Both the position numbers and the translations under genes were made by a program. A model generated the notes under the pieces. That model saw only the letters and a program-made list of their open reading frames with translations. It made no database searches and was not told the DNA's origin. Below, piece by piece: positions 31,572 through 43,104 of a stretch of 64,000 nucleotides of DNA. Location of the stretch: positions 1,550,001 to 1,614,000 of the forward strand of contig OX595995.1 of NCBI GenBank assembly GCA_951394045.1, in the 5' to 3' direction. Numbering within the stretch: position 1 is the stretch's first letter; each line of letters starts with the position of its first letter. The stretch comes from Nitzschia sp. DOCU1. Its lineage: Eukaryota; Bacillariophyta; Bacillariophyceae; Bacillariales; Bacillariaceae.

Positions 31572-34500
31572 TCAACTACTTGCCAGAGAGTTCTCTGTGG
31601 ACAAATGCAGCTCTCGTGGGCGACCTTGCATCGCATAGAGTTCAGATGGTTGTGTTGCCATGCTAGGGTACTTTTGCTCCAAATGTTGTATCTTGGCGAT
31701 GGCACCCCAACGCCCCCAATACTTTTTGGCTTCGTTTATACGATAGGCAGCCTCCTCTTGATCTCCTAAAGCGTCCAAGTAAAACTCTCCTAAACGTTCG
31801 TTCGCCAGAGCGGCATCGTGCTGATGCCCACCCCGGGCAGAGCGCAAAATCGCTTCTTCATAGTGTTTGATGGCGTCCTTTGTTTTGCCTCTGTACGCCA
31901 TCATTTCGGCCGTCAAAAGGATCTCGTAACGCCGAACGTTGGGACAACCTTGTTTCCGCCAACCCTTGAGCTTGGTTAGAAATTGCTCGCCCACGCGAGC
32001 ATACTTTGCTTGATCTGTCTTACGCGCTGCCGCGAAACAAGAAACTCCTTTCAGGTACGAATCGAACATCTGATTGGGCGATGCCACCAAGATTTTCCCG
32101 TAATAGTCAGCGCCGCACTGCACCATGAGATCTGCTTGACGCAAATGCTCCCCGAAATACGTCAAAAGAATACCTTCGTAGGCGAATATGCCCGCCCGAA
32201 CAAAGGCATTGTCCTTCGCCGAGTCGTACAATTCTTGGCTAACAGCATCTCCCACAAGAGCAGTAGGATTGTCAACATTGTTGCGACCCAATAGATTCAA
32301 AGTCACTTGCCGAAAGAGACTAGCTTGCCTCAAAACAGGGATTCGTTTCAAGTCTTTCATCTGTTTGGTATAGATCACCAAATCTGCGTCCATGGTCTCC
32401 ACGGCGGTGCTCCCAATCATGTATTTCATGATTATCCAAAGGAAGATCGACCATGAAGCCGATTCTGTATCTCCAGCTTGGAGTCCAATATCGTACGCTT
32501 CAACGAGTGCAGGGAGAATTTCATTGAGGGGCTTGGTCCAAGATAGGATGAGTGTATATGCTGGGAACATTGTCCTGGCAGCTTGTGACCGAGAGTTTGT
32601 CATTTTGAGCAAATCAAGAGCATGTTGGCCATAAACAGCACCGTCTTGAATGTCATTCAAAATACCCGTCACAATGACTGCTGTGTGGACGAAGGCGACC
32701 GGCGATGCTCCACAGTAGCCGTACTTGATGGTCCAGTTCAAACTTTGAAAGACGGTCAGCGCCATCCGACTATCGGAAACCATGTAAAAGTAGAAGTTGA
32801 GCTTTTGAACAAGTTTCATCAGCTCAACAACGGTAGCATTCGTCATCGGTCTTAAATTGGATGGTTTCCATTTTTTCATCGTGGCCTTGACCCGAATAAT
32901 GTTCCTCACAATCCGAAGACCAATCATCATTGAATTCGTCGGAAAGTGACAGTCGAAGTGTTTGAGAATTTTTAGTAAAAGCTCAATCGCTTCTGGAACC
33001 TTTCCTCGGTTAGCCATACTGTCCAATCTCGTATTGTAGACGTCCAATTTTTCCTTCATCGACAATTCCTCTCGCCCGATTACCATGTTACAATATTCTT
33101 CCATGGTATCAACATTGCCAACAAAGCCCTCGGCCTTGGCGCCCATGGAGTAAAGTTGAAGCGCCAAGTGTCGTTCTTTACTCCAGGCGTCGTAAGGGAG
33201 GAGTCGAATTCCGGCTCCGGCATACGCGGCAGCGCTTTCGAAGGCAGACAGTCCCATGGCCTTTTGACTGGCCGCACAATTCAAACGAGCCAGTTCCGAA
33301 CAAAAATCATCGGAGCTGTATTGGGACTGTCCATTGTTCAACAAATTCACGACAACAAATAGCACAGCCTCCAACTCGGGCCGTCCTTTTAATTCCGACA
33401 ACAAAATTTCTCCAATAAGTTGGAAATGGGCCGACCGTTCGACATCTGGTATGACATCCAGGGCGGCTTCTTGTAGCTTGTCGTGCGCCCAGTTGTACAA
33501 GGGTCCGGAGCCTAAGGTGGTAGAAAAGTCGGCCATTTTGGATATAAATCCTGCTGTTTCCAGAGCGTTGATTGCGTCCAGGAATTTTTGTTTGCAACGC
33601 TGGTTGTCCTCGATGGGCGAGGATGACGATAATGGTGGTGATTGTATTAGTTTGTCCCATAATATCTTGATACAAAGGACCGAAAAGGTAGATCCTAAAA
33701 AGGCGGCATTCTGCAGGAGTTGGGTGTAGTCGTGAGGAAGATGATTCATTTTCGTTTTGAGCAACCCAATGACGTTTTCCGCAGCAGTAGTGCTAGCTTC
33801 GATCTGGCCTTCATCCCACATCCACGACATGGACCCAAAGTTAAATTGTAACAGCTCGAGTTCATGGAGTGTCGAGAGAAAGTGAAGCAGAAAAAACGCA
33901 TTGCCCAGTGTCTTTTTGTGGCAGAGTTGCGCCAGATGAAACACTCGTCGACTCGAGTCGTCGTCCATGGATAATAGGTCTTCAATGACTTCTTGAATGG
34001 TAGCTACATTGAAACTTCCGATTTCGATGGTCGTGATGAAAAAGTCTCCAGAGTCTTCTTGTTGCGCCTTAGCTTCTAACTCGACCAAGCATTTACGGAG
34101 CACATGGGTCTCGTCGACTACTTCTTCGGAACGATAAATGGCTACAATCACCAGCTTGGGTGTCTGCGAATCAGTCCAAAGAAACTGTAGTAAGTCCAAG
34201 GACGAAGCGTCGGCCCATTGTAAATCATCAAGGACCATTATAAGCGGCTCAATGTGCGAGGAAATGATACGGATGAACCGTAACACAACGAACTGTATCT
34301 GATTCTTGGATTCCATGCTGGCGGATGTAGATGCAGATGGTGGGGAGGACGCACCAGTAGCAGCAGTAGTCTCTGGAAGAATGTCCATTTCAATGATTTC
34401 GACCAGACTGGGAATGACTTGAACTAGCAAGGAAATCTCCGACCCGAGTTCAGATTGTATTTGCTGACATATTCTTGCGGACTTTGTCGCATCGTGCTTG

Positions 34501-35111
34501 CGTAATTCGACTATAGCGCCACACACTTCCGCACAAGCCCCGGCGATCCCCGTATATGGCGCTATAGCAGCAGCATTATCCCCATTGGTTGAATCGAACT
34601 TTCCCCGCACATATAATCCTTTTCTTCGTTCCACAGTGAATTCCTGGAAGATTTCTGCCAATCGAGTCTTTCCTTCCCCCGATTTCCCCTTGATGACAAT
34701 CAACTCTCGTCGTTGCTGTTGTCCATCGCTACTAGCATTGCATTGATTGTCCCAGATGCTTTGTAGTTGAGCTATTTCTTGCGATCTTCCATACATCCTC
34801 TTCTTCAAAGAAGTAAAATCCAGCTTGTCAATGGTCAAATCACTCAGATCATTGCCTTTTCGTCGATTCGGTAGGTGGGGTAGGGAAGCTCTGCGACTAG
34901 CTACGAGCATCTTCATCATGCTGTCATTGTTTTGTAAAGCATTTGAAGAAGATTGATGAGTATGGCTGCCACTGAAGCCATGAGACGACGACGACTTGGA
35001 CGACGATTTCAGGAAATCGTCACTTGCACCATTCGCAGCCCCAGCATCAGTATCCCGAGGAGTGATGGCGAGTGAAGACATGGACAAACTGGATGCGCTA
35101 TGTAGACTCAT
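31572..35111 (-). CDS. STAND-type AAA_16 P-loop NTPase with helical-repeat C-terminus, copy 3
   Basis: Close paralogue of the gene at 14409-17984, on the opposite strand and tail-to-tail with the intact oxidoreductase. 1179 aa from the ATG at 35111 (MSLHSASSLSMSSL). The frame stays open upstream for about 25 codons (EEGDDPRSVTLTEHDSQQEN), and TEHDSQQ matches TAHDSQQ of copy 1, so translation may begin in a short upstream exon not identified here. Walker A is GKSGEGKT (about 142-149), Walker B is VLDDLQWADASSLDLL, and the C-terminus has the same helical repeats ending YWGRWGAIAKIQHLEQKYP. Internal differences from copy 1 are mostly substitutions plus a Ser/Ala-rich insertion (SSPPSASTSASMES). 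No output domain is attached. Confidence 0.8.
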   Translation of the reverse strand: MSLHSASSLSMSSLAITPRDTDAGAANGASDDFLKSSSKSSSSHGFSGSHTHQSSSNALQNNDSMMKMLVASRRASLPHLPNRRKGNDLSDLTIDKLDFTSLKKRMYGRSQEIAQLQSIWDNQCNASSDGQQQRRELIVIKGKSGEGKTRLAEIFQEFTVERRKGLYVRGKFDSTNGDNAAAIAPYTGIAGACAEVCGAIVELRKHDATKSARICQQIQSELGSEISLLVQVIPSLVEIIEMDILPETTAATGASSPPSASTSASMESKNQIQFVVLRFIRIISSHIEPLIMVLDDLQWADASSLDLLQFLWTDSQTPKLVIVAIYRSEEVVDETHVLRKCLVELEAKAQQEDSGDFFITTIEIGSFNVATIQEVIEDLLSMDDDSSRRVFHLAQLCHKKTLGNAFFLLHFLSTLHELELLQFNFGSMSWMWDEGQIEASTTAAENVIGLLKTKMNHLPHDYTQLLQNAAFLGSTFSVLCIKILWDKLIQSPPLSSSSPIEDNQRCKQKFLDAINALETAGFISKMADFSTTLGSGPLYNWAHDKLQEAALDVIPDVERSAHFQLIGEILLSELKGRPELEAVLFVVVNLLNNGQSQYSSDDFCSELARLNCAASQKAMGLSAFESAAAYAGAGIRLLPYDAWSKERHLALQLYSMGAKAEGFVGNVDTMEEYCNMVIGREELSMKEKLDVYNTRLDSMANRGKVPEAIELLLKILKHFDCHFPTNSMMIGLRIVRNIIRVKATMKKWKPSNLRPMTNATVVELMKLVQKLNFYFYMVSDSRMALTVFQSLNWTIKYGYCGASPVAFVHTAVIVTGILNDIQDGAVYGQHALDLLKMTNSRSQAARTMFPAYTLILSWTKPLNEILPALVEAYDIGLQAGDTESASWSIFLWIIMKYMIGSTAVETMDADLVIYTKQMKDLKRIPVLRQASLFRQVTLNLLGRNNVDNPTALVGDAVSQELYDSAKDNAFVRAGIFAYEGILLTYFGEHLRQADLMVQCGADYYGKILVASPNQMFDSYLKGVSCFAAARKTDQAKYARVGEQFLTKLKGWRKQGCPNVRRYEILLTAEMMAYRGKTKDAIKHYEEAILRSARGGHQHDAALANERLGEFYLDALGDQEEAAYRINEAKKYWGRWGAIAKIQHLEQKYPSMATQPSELYAMQGRPRELHLSTENSLASS

Positions 35112-35756
35112 GGGGGACGAATTTTCTTGCTGGGAATCATGCTCGGTCAATGTTACCGACCGAGGATCGTCGCCTTCCTCCGCTTCGAGCGCGGGTTAGG
35201 ACATCAGCGTTGTTTACAGCTGTTGAGAACCGTGGTCTCGCCTTGACTGCTGCTATTGTAGCTACTTCGCTCAGTCCTAGCCAGAGGCATGCTTCATCAA
35301 GGTAACTGTTATTTGTTCGCTGCAAAGAAATGATTAGTTTGCTAAGAGTCTCCATCCGGCACAAAACGCGCCATCGTCGTTGAACAAAATCGATGTGCCG
35401 TTTTGAAGAAGACTGTACTGTCGGATGGTTGGCAGACTGCTTGCCGGACACCCCGACACAACCAGAGCGACGTCCCGCCGCCGGCCGCGCCGTAATTAAT
35501 GTCTCCATACAAGCCCGAAGCAGATGGGGCCGAAGCCCAAATCTTTTGGCGAAGCGTATCTTTTGTGTTGGATATCTCTACCGTCGAAAAACCACAAAGC
35601 AGTCATAGCACGTACCAAAGTGTATCTTTGGTTGGACTTTCTCGCGACCACAGCCTTGGCAAACACCAAAAAGTCATCATTATTGTTGACTTTGTCTTCG
35701 CTCGATCAGCACGTACCGACATATCCTCTGCTTCAAGAAGAACAAGAACTACCACC
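35112..35756. promoter_or_regulatory. Divergent intergenic region
   Basis: It lies between STAND NTPase 3 (minus) and a secreted protein gene (plus). A minus-strand open frame (35137-35508) overlaps the NTPase 5' end and may include its missing first exon: TTTCTTTGCAG at about 35323-35333 (minus) is a plausible acceptor. Nothing else is supported. Confidence 0.35.
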
Positions 35757-36536
35757 ATGAAGATCTTCTCCATTGCTACTTCGTTTTGTGCGATTATCGC
35801 CATGCCGTTTGCGTCCTCTGCAGGCGAGGAGACGAGGATGATTTCCTCGAAACGCTTTACCTCCCTTGCAGAGGAGGCAGGCGTCTTAGCCTTGAAGAAA
35901 GTCGCTAACCGACGCAAGCTTGAGCAAATGTCACTTGACCGTGCCCATGTCTTTCGTCAGTTGGAGGACTTCCCTCCCGAGTGTAACTCTACCTACAACG
36001 CACTCTGGGAGGATGCCGACCTTAATGCCGCCTACGACGCCTACAGCACAGACCTTGACAGCGCTGTCGCGGACGTCGGCCTTACCGATCAATGCACGGA
36101 CAATGGCGATGGCGAGATTAATTGTGATTTTGCAGAGAGCCCCCCTAGTGAGCCTGATTTCCGCAGTGCCTGTACAGCTGCTGGAGGAGACGTGGCTGAG
36201 GTACCATTGGATATCTATTGCACCATGGAGCTCGAAGGAGAACCGGGAAGCATTTTCATTGATTTGCCCATGGCCCTCGATTGCTTCCCTAGCGGCTCTG
36301 ATTTCGACTCGTGCGAGACTTATATTCTGGACGAATTTGATCTCCTTATTTCTTTCCTTGAAGGAATTCTCGAAGGTTCTTTTACCGATGAGGGGTTCAC
36401 CAATGTTCAGTGTGAAGTTGGCACACCTGACAAGCCTAATGGTGACACCACTTCGGCTTCCAGCATTATGCGAGGAGGATACGGAATTGTCGCCTCCACG
36501 GCGCTGGTGATCGGAGCAGTCGCTGTTCTTGGTTAG
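35757..36536 (+). CDS. Small secreted Cys-containing protein, possibly GPI-anchored
   Basis: 259 aa from the ATG at 35757, chosen for its strong context (ACCACCATG) and because a signal peptide follows at once (MKIFSIATSFCAIIAMPFAS). The frame is open upstream but carries no targeting logic. The mature part is acidic with scattered Cys (ECNSTYN, DQCTDNGDGEINCDF, IYCTMEL, LDCFPSG, DSCETY, VQCEVG), suggesting disulfides. The C-terminus is a short hydrophobic tail after a small-residue stretch (SASSIMRGG, then YGIVASTALVIGAVAVLG), the layout of a GPI-attachment signal. I do not recognise a family; it fits the many small extracellular proteins of diatoms. Confidence 0.65.
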   Translation: MKIFSIATSFCAIIAMPFASSAGEETRMISSKRFTSLAEEAGVLALKKVANRRKLEQMSLDRAHVFRQLEDFPPECNSTYNALWEDADLNAAYDAYSTDLDSAVADVGLTDQCTDNGDGEINCDFAESPPSEPDFRSACTAAGGDVAEVPLDIYCTMELEGEPGSIFIDLPMALDCFPSGSDFDSCETYILDEFDLLISFLEGILEGSFTDEGFTNVQCEVGTPDKPNGDTTSASSIMRGGYGIVASTALVIGAVAVLG

Positions 36537-37067
36537 GTGACGCCATGGCGATGTCTTGAGGGCCAGGAAGGGCGTGGTGGCTCATTTTATTTGGAATGTA
36601 GTGTCGTGCAGCAGTCTTAAAAATATAGTCAAGGCAGGGAAGATGAAATTGCGATTTAATCACCACGTTGAATTACGCGAAGTCTTTCTTCTACTAGTTG
36701 AAGAGTATTCGTTAAGATCTTTGATACCCTCTGGAAGTTGATTCCCTCTACTCTCGCTGCTAGTAGTAGAGGGAGCATCGAATGAAAACGACACCTTCGC
36801 CTCGCCACCCTCATTTGTACATATGAAGCATACACTAACGAATAACTAGCTTCTAACTCGTGATTCACTATTCATGCGGGATTCTTTAGGAACGTCATCG
36901 AACAATAACTCCGAGCAAATACGAATGAATGAGTCACTAAAAAGAATGGTACACGTGGTTAAAAAAAACGAAACCCGATGCTCAAATGCATGCGCCAAGA
37001 TGATGATGGCGAGGGTGTGAATCTTCACAAAGGCTCACAATAAACCAGGTATACAAAGCAATAGTCT
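36537..37067. other. Intergenic region
   Basis: No gene, RNA or repeat is supported. It contains the 3' end of the secreted-protein gene and the promoter of the ABC transporter. Confidence 0.4.
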
Positions 37068-39182
37068 ATGCCTGTTGAAGAGCCCGAGAACGATTTTGCC
37101 GCTACTACGATGACGACCGATCTAGAAGCAGGCTTCCCGTCGCCGGCAGAACAGGACGATGTCGATACGCCGAAAAAAGACGATGACAACGCCTCGACTG
37201 CCACTATCGCTACCAACACTTCACCCAATAATCCTTCGACGGTAACACCGGAAGCTCAAACACCCAGTCTCTCCAAGATCTTTGGCATGGCCAAACCCGA
37301 ATGGCCCATGCTGCTTTTGGGCTTTCTTCTCATGGTCGTTGCCGAATCTACCAATATGATTATTCCTTTGATTATTGCCAATTCTTATGATATTTTGGTC
37401 GATCCCAATTTGGAGCAAAGCAATCGCATGGCCGAAATCAATCATTACATGGGGATAGCCCTCATGGTCTATGCCGCTGGTCTCATAGCTGGCTTTGCGC
37501 GGGCGGCCATTTTGGGTTTGATTGGAGAACGCATGGTCGCACGATTGCGATTTCAATTGTACGGCTCGATTTTGAAACAAGAGATTGCCTTTTTTGATGA
37601 ACACAAGAGTGGTGAATTAGTCAGTCGGTTGGGAAGTGATACTGCCTTGTTACAACAAGTCATTAGTCAATCCATACCCGAAGCCATGATGGGGGTCATC
37701 AAAACCGCCGTGGCGATTGGACTCATGTTTTGGATTTCTCCTCGATTGGCGGGTGTATCCATTGGATCCGTCTTTGTAATATTTGTTGTGGCACTGCCGT
37801 TGGGACGATTATTGGGACGACTCTCCAAAGAGTATCAAAATGTACTGGGGGAGGCGCAAACATATTCTACCGAAGCCTTTGGAAGTATGCGGACAGTGCA
37901 AGCCTTTGCCGCCGAAGCCAAGGAAATGCGACGATTTGGAAGTCGAATCGGTAATCCAGACGATTATAAATGGTGGTATCCTACCAAGGATCCTAATCAT
38001 CCGGAGCAGACGAGTACTTATCGAGTGGGATTCTTCAAATCCTTGACGACGGCCGGATTTTTCACTTTTATCTTTGGGACCGGCTTTGGATTCTTGTATG
38101 TGAGTTTGTGGTATGGATTTTATTTGGTCAATCAAGGACAAATGTCCTTGGGAGATCTGACAGCCTTTCAATCCTATATCTTTACCATTGGATTTGGATT
38201 AGGTGGTGCAGCTACGCATTTTGCACGTGTCTTTGAAGGATTGGGAGCCAGCGGGCGCATCTTTTTTCTTCTGGAGCGTATTCCGGCCATTCCCAAGCCA
38301 CCCAAGAATGATGAAAAGCCTGAACCACCCATCGTGCCTGATCACATGACGGGAAACATTGAATTTGTCCGAGTCAACTTTGCCTATCCATCTCGGCTCG
38401 ACATTTCGGTCTTGAACGACTTTTCTTTGAAAATTCCCGCCAATACCACGACCGCCTTGGTGGGAAGTTCAGGAGCTGGCAAGAGTACTGTCGTCGCTTT
38501 GCTTCAACGCTTTTATGAAATACAGTCGGGATCTATTTTGGTGGATGGAAATGATTTGCAACAATTGGATTTATCGTGGCTCCGACGGCACATTGGATAC
38601 GTCCAGCAAGAACCACAGCTTTTTGGCTTGTCTGTTCGGGAAAATTTGTTGTACGGAGTCGATAGAGAAGATGAGGTCTCTCAAGAAGAAATTGAACAAG
38701 CTTGTCGTGATGCGAATGCCTATGACTTTATTACAAGTTGGCCCAATGGATTCGATACCCTCGTGGGAGAACGAGGTGTCAAGTTGTCGGGAGGACAAAA
38801 GCAACGCGTCGCCATTGCTCGAGCGTTACTGACCAAATGCCGCATTCTTTTACTTGATGAAGCAACCTCGGCTCTTGACGCCGAGAGCGAGCATTTGGTG
38901 CAAGAAGCCATTGACAAGGCAGTCCAAGGTCGAACTGTGATTGTGATTGCCCACCGTCTCTCCACAATCCAACGCGCGGATCAAATTGTCGTCATGTCGG
39001 ACCACAAAATTGTCGATTTTGGACCTCACGACAAACTGTTGCGCAATTGTGGAAAGTACCGTGACTTGATCAAACGGCAGTCCATGATAAGTCACGACGT
39101 GTCCTTGCGTGGACTCGGTGATTTGGACGATATTAGTCAGGAACTCACGATCAAAGAAGAAGTAGAAGGAGAAGAAGAATAG
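37068..39182 (+). CDS. ABC half-transporter, ABCB (TAP/ABCB10-like) type
   Basis: Intronless, 704 aa, ATG at 37068. The acidic N-terminus (1-70) is followed by a six-helix ABC membrane domain (about 75-400), starting PMLLLGFLLMVVAESTNMII and including IGERMVARLRFQLYGSILKQ. The nucleotide-binding domain is complete: Walker A GSSGAGKS (466-473), Q-loop QQEPQLFG, signature LSGGQ (573-577), Walker B ILLLDEATSALD (about 598-609) and H-loop IVIAHRLST. A half-transporter must dimerise; the ABCB group includes mitochondrial, lysosomal and TAP-like peptide or metabolite exporters. No clear presequence is seen, so location is uncertain. It is tail-to-tail with the OPR/RAP gene downstream. Confidence 0.9.
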   Translation: MPVEEPENDFAATTMTTDLEAGFPSPAEQDDVDTPKKDDDNASTATIATNTSPNNPSTVTPEAQTPSLSKIFGMAKPEWPMLLLGFLLMVVAESTNMIIPLIIANSYDILVDPNLEQSNRMAEINHYMGIALMVYAAGLIAGFARAAILGLIGERMVARLRFQLYGSILKQEIAFFDEHKSGELVSRLGSDTALLQQVISQSIPEAMMGVIKTAVAIGLMFWISPRLAGVSIGSVFVIFVVALPLGRLLGRLSKEYQNVLGEAQTYSTEAFGSMRTVQAFAAEAKEMRRFGSRIGNPDDYKWWYPTKDPNHPEQTSTYRVGFFKSLTTAGFFTFIFGTGFGFLYVSLWYGFYLVNQGQMSLGDLTAFQSYIFTIGFGLGGAATHFARVFEGLGASGRIFFLLERIPAIPKPPKNDEKPEPPIVPDHMTGNIEFVRVNFAYPSRLDISVLNDFSLKIPANTTTALVGSSGAGKSTVVALLQRFYEIQSGSILVDGNDLQQLDLSWLRRHIGYVQQEPQLFGLSVRENLLYGVDREDEVSQEEIEQACRDANAYDFITSWPNGFDTLVGERGVKLSGGQKQRVAIARALLTKCRILLLDEATSALDAESEHLVQEAIDKAVQGRTVIVIAHRLSTIQRADQIVVMSDHKIVDFGPHDKLLRNCGKYRDLIKRQSMISHDVSLRGLGDLDDISQELTIKEEVEGEEE

Positions 39183-39406
39183 AAAGTCCAAGAGAAGTGC
39201 TGCTGTTTCGGTAGGCGCAGAAAATAATTATGATAGAAGCATTTTCTGCACGTCTATGCGATTCTATTGAATTGTTAGCTCGTAAAGGGCCGGAGTCTCT
39301 ATGTCGGGATCCGTCAGCACACTTTCTAGTATTCTCAAATAGCCCAACACAGTAACTCGGAGAGGGGCAAAGTCCTAAGAGTCGGAATCTTACAGTTCTT
39401 CCTCCA

Positions 39407-42400
39407 TTACTTCAGAACTGATCGGCAGTAATCTTCTTCGGCAGTCGTGTCGCCGTCGACCGCGGACCATTCCCAAAAGGGAATATTGTAGATTTTCCAT
39501 CCCATGGCCTTTAGAATCCGAAGCTTGAGTACCGTGGCCCCGTTAGTCCGAATTGAAAATCGATTCAAGTCACTTTTCCAGCCAAACACGACTTCGATCT
39601 TGCCTTTGGAGCTCTTATAGACTTTGGTCGGGACGAAGTCCGCGTCTGTGGGAGCGGACTGAAAGTTATCAATATTTGTAATGAAATGCCCGGGCCCATC
39701 GACTTCAATCCCGATTCGATCTTCCACATTGGCCACGTCCAGGCTCAAAATCTCAGCCTGTCGATGGCTTCCAGTGTAGCCGGAAGTTCGAGCACCGAGA
39801 ATGCCGTACTCTTGGGAGAGCGTCGCCATGTCCAGGATATATTCCACAACGTGTCGGAAGCCTATTCGGTTCAGAGCGGCACTCACACCTTGCTGCAGAG
39901 CACTAGTACTCAGTCGTAGTGTATCCCCACGATCACCTTTGTCGTGGACTTCGAATAAACCTTCTGTCTCGGCAGTTGTACTTTTTCCTCGTCGCGAGGG
40001 CTCTGATTGATCACTGGCTCCTCGTCGCAGCCAGCCATCGGGAAAATCTTGTGGGAGGTGGATGTCCATGTCCGTGTTCAAGTCGAGCAGCATTTGCAGG
40101 TAAGTTATGCTCATAACAATTGTAGAAGCAACTCCGTCGTCCGGACCCAAACGAGCCTGCACGTAGCAATCCTTGACGGCGTCTGGACGGGGATCATCCC
40201 CTACTCCTACCAACCCCATGTAAATGAATCGAATTAAGTCCGGGGGATACTCTCCGAAGACGGCACAAACCCAAGCCAGATTGGCCAGCTCCTGACGTTT
40301 CCAAACCGACGCGATGGACCGAGTGGTCCAAAATGAGGAGTCCTTTGGATCTCTGCGTAGGGAAATAATGGATTTCTCTAATCGATGAAGCAGATTGGGA
40401 GGGCAATGGTTGAGGGTAGCAAGCGCCCAGAGCCCGTTGGTGAGCTCTTGTGTTTCAAAGAATCGCGTCCGTCGCTCCAATTCAGTAGCAACCGCATCCA
40501 AAAATTCCGTGCGCTGCAACCCGACTATGGCAAAAGCCCAAGCTGTATTCGTAACATCTTGTGGCTTGAGTCTCTTCAAGTTGTCTGTTGTGAGGTAGTA
40601 ATATGATAGCAGTATGAGGGCTGGACGAAAATGTAGCAAAACAACCACAGACAGACAAAGCGAAGCGAGCTCTTACCAAAAGCTTTCAAATCCATTTCGG
40701 CAATTTCAAAAAATAGTTTTTGAAGCAACATTTCGCCAACGTCAGTAAAGAGAACCATGTAGTGGGCCAAACGACCGCTACTTCGAGGCATGTTGGTCTT
40801 GTTGTTGAATCGATTCATGGTATCAGCTCCAAGCTGTGCTTGCCGGGCGTAGGCCCAGGCTGTGTTACCGACCGTTTGCACGGAAAAATCCTTCAGCCCT
40901 CGGCCGGGCCGCCCTCCATCTTCCGTCCCCATGAGGTGCTCGGCCATGGCTCGAAACAATTGAGGATGTCGAATTCCATTACTTGAAAAGGCCCACAAGA
41001 CGTCTTTGATCTCTTGAGCTTTAAACTCGTCAGGCCGTCTCATGAGTTCTTGCGCTGCCATGGCAAAACACGTTATCACAGGATCCTCTCGGGGATTGCT
41101 AGGCGTTCGCCGTTGTTCCGGAGAGAGTATAGTCGTATCAAAGGCGTCCGGGTAGAGCGGCACCACATCTGCCGTGGCCAATGCCCAAACGCTATTGCTC
41201 AACTCTTGTGGTTTGGCACGGGCTGCCATTTCTGGAGTCCATCGAGCGACCACGGCGCGATACAAATCGGCCCGATCAAAGAATTTGCTCGAGGCGATAC
41301 CCCACAAGGTAGTACTGATATCTTGGGATTCCAGTTTTCGTCGAGGATTGGCCAAGTCGGTCATGATCATTTCCATCAGCGTCATATCGCTCACACCCAT
41401 TCGCGCCATGACCCAAGATAAATTGTTGAGCTCTTGCGAGCGATACCGTCGTAGATTCTCTTTGGCGTGATCGTACACAATTTGAACGGCTTGAGACATG
41501 AGCTTGGCATCTCCTTCCAAATCGTCCGTTTGTAAACACTTGTAGTCAGATCGTTCCGCTTGTTCGATATCGACGGATATACCAAATGCCATGGTAGCAA
41601 GCGCCCACGCCGTATTCGCCATTTCTTGCGTCTTGAAGCCTTGTCCTTGTCGTGCAATGACTTGTCGAGAAACATGCCGACAAATCGCCAAGGCCGCATC
41701 ATTCAAGGCCCCCGTGGGCTGTCCTTGCCGCTTGCTTACAATCGTGGCGACTCCCCATAGAGTATTACTCAATTCTTGAGGCTTGAACGCTTCTAAAAAG
41801 GCAGGGTTTTCATTCATCATCTGTGCCACAAAAGGAATGAATTCTTCTTCGGGCCCCAAAATACCGGAAGTCGCCAATGCCCAAATGGAATTGGACCATT
41901 CTTGTGGAGTGGTTGCCAGGCCACCGGCGCCATTGGTTGTGACTCGGATAGATTGTTTTCCCTTGACAAGACTGGCCAAAATAAACGAAAAGACCTCGGG
42001 ATGAGCCCGGCCACTCGTTGCTAAAGCCCACAATAAATTAGCCCATTCTTGGAGTCGAAACAAACTCCCATCCACATCCAAGACTCTGTAGGAAATGGCA
42101 TCCAACAATAATCCTGACAGTTCCGATAACGCTGGAATCCATGCAGGTGCTGTACTCTTGCCTTGTTGTCGATCTTTGGCGACTTGATAAATGAGGGATC
42201 GTACTTGAGCACTCTTGGACCTTAGGCGTTCTTCGACATCTTGAGAAATATCCACGGGCATGCTGGTTTGGGGTGGAACAAGCTTCAATTTTGCCAAAGC
42301 CCAAGCAATATTGGACATTTCTCGTGCCCCAAACGAAATACTACCATCCTCCAACGTGATCATGGCTTCGGCAGCGCTACACATCAAGAGAGCAAACCGT

Positions 42401-43104
42401 GGATCCGTCAAGACCTTGGAACGATCATTCTTTTGAGCCTGTTGTTCCTGTTGTTGTGGATCTTGTGGTTGAGATTGCCACTGATTATTATTGTTGTTGC
42501 TATATTGAACGAATCGAGCAATCCGATGAAAGGCGGTCGAAAAGTTGATGGAGTTCAAAATGTTATTGCCGCCCACGACAGTCAAGGCCCCTTTCTGAGA
42601 CGAAAGGAAGGCCAGCAAGTCCATGGCTGTTTCTTGTTCCGTAATGGCCTTGTTGAGTTTGCGATTGGCATCGGGGGAGTCGACCGTCCGTCGAATCATT
42701 GGTCGTTTATTCGGATTGTTACTGTTCGACTTTGAGTTCGGGGGTTTGTTCTTTGGCGGTCGGTAAGCAGTCTTTGTACTGCTAGTTGTCTTTCGTTGTG
42801 ATGGTTTGGGAGCCGAGCTACCTCCAGCAGTAGAATTATCCCTGGGATTGTCGCTTTCTTTTTTGGTACTGTAGAGTTGACATTGTCGATGCTGATGTCT
42901 CGGTAGAAAGAATGGCGTCGATGACTCTGAACGTATTGATAAGAAGGAATGAGAGGCCTGCCGATAATGCCAACTAGAACGGCGTGTTGTTGATGATCTC
43001 GTGGATAAAAAGCCATGACACGGCGTGCTCGATATCAAAAGGACCACGACAGCGGCAAAACCCCACACCATCGCCGCTATAGTCGTAGAAGCCGATATCG
43101 TCAT
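39407..43104 (-). CDS. Plastid-targeted OPR/FASTK-like RNA-binding protein with RAP domain
   Basis: Two exons, 43104-40677 and 40584-39407, with a 92-nt intron (GTAAGA...CAACAG); the splice joins LKAF to DNLKRLKPQDV; 1201 aa. The ATG at 43104 gives a signal peptide (AAMVWGFAAVVVLLISSTPC) ending at HG|FLSTRSSTTRRSSW. Phe directly after the predicted cleavage site plus a Ser/Arg-rich stretch is the diatom plastid bipartite signal. About a dozen repeats of the form QELSNTxWALAT occur between residues 280 and 950, the helical-repeat pattern of OPR and FASTK-related proteins. The C-terminus carries a RAP domain (RIGIEVDGPGHF ... TVLKLRILKAMGWKIYNIPF). The likely role is binding, processing or translating a specific chloroplast RNA. 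Confidence 0.85.

Noticed and set aside
40585..40676. Splitting the OPR/RAP protein into two genes
   Set aside because: A clean 92-nt GT-AG intron joins the two frames in phase and the repeats continue across it.
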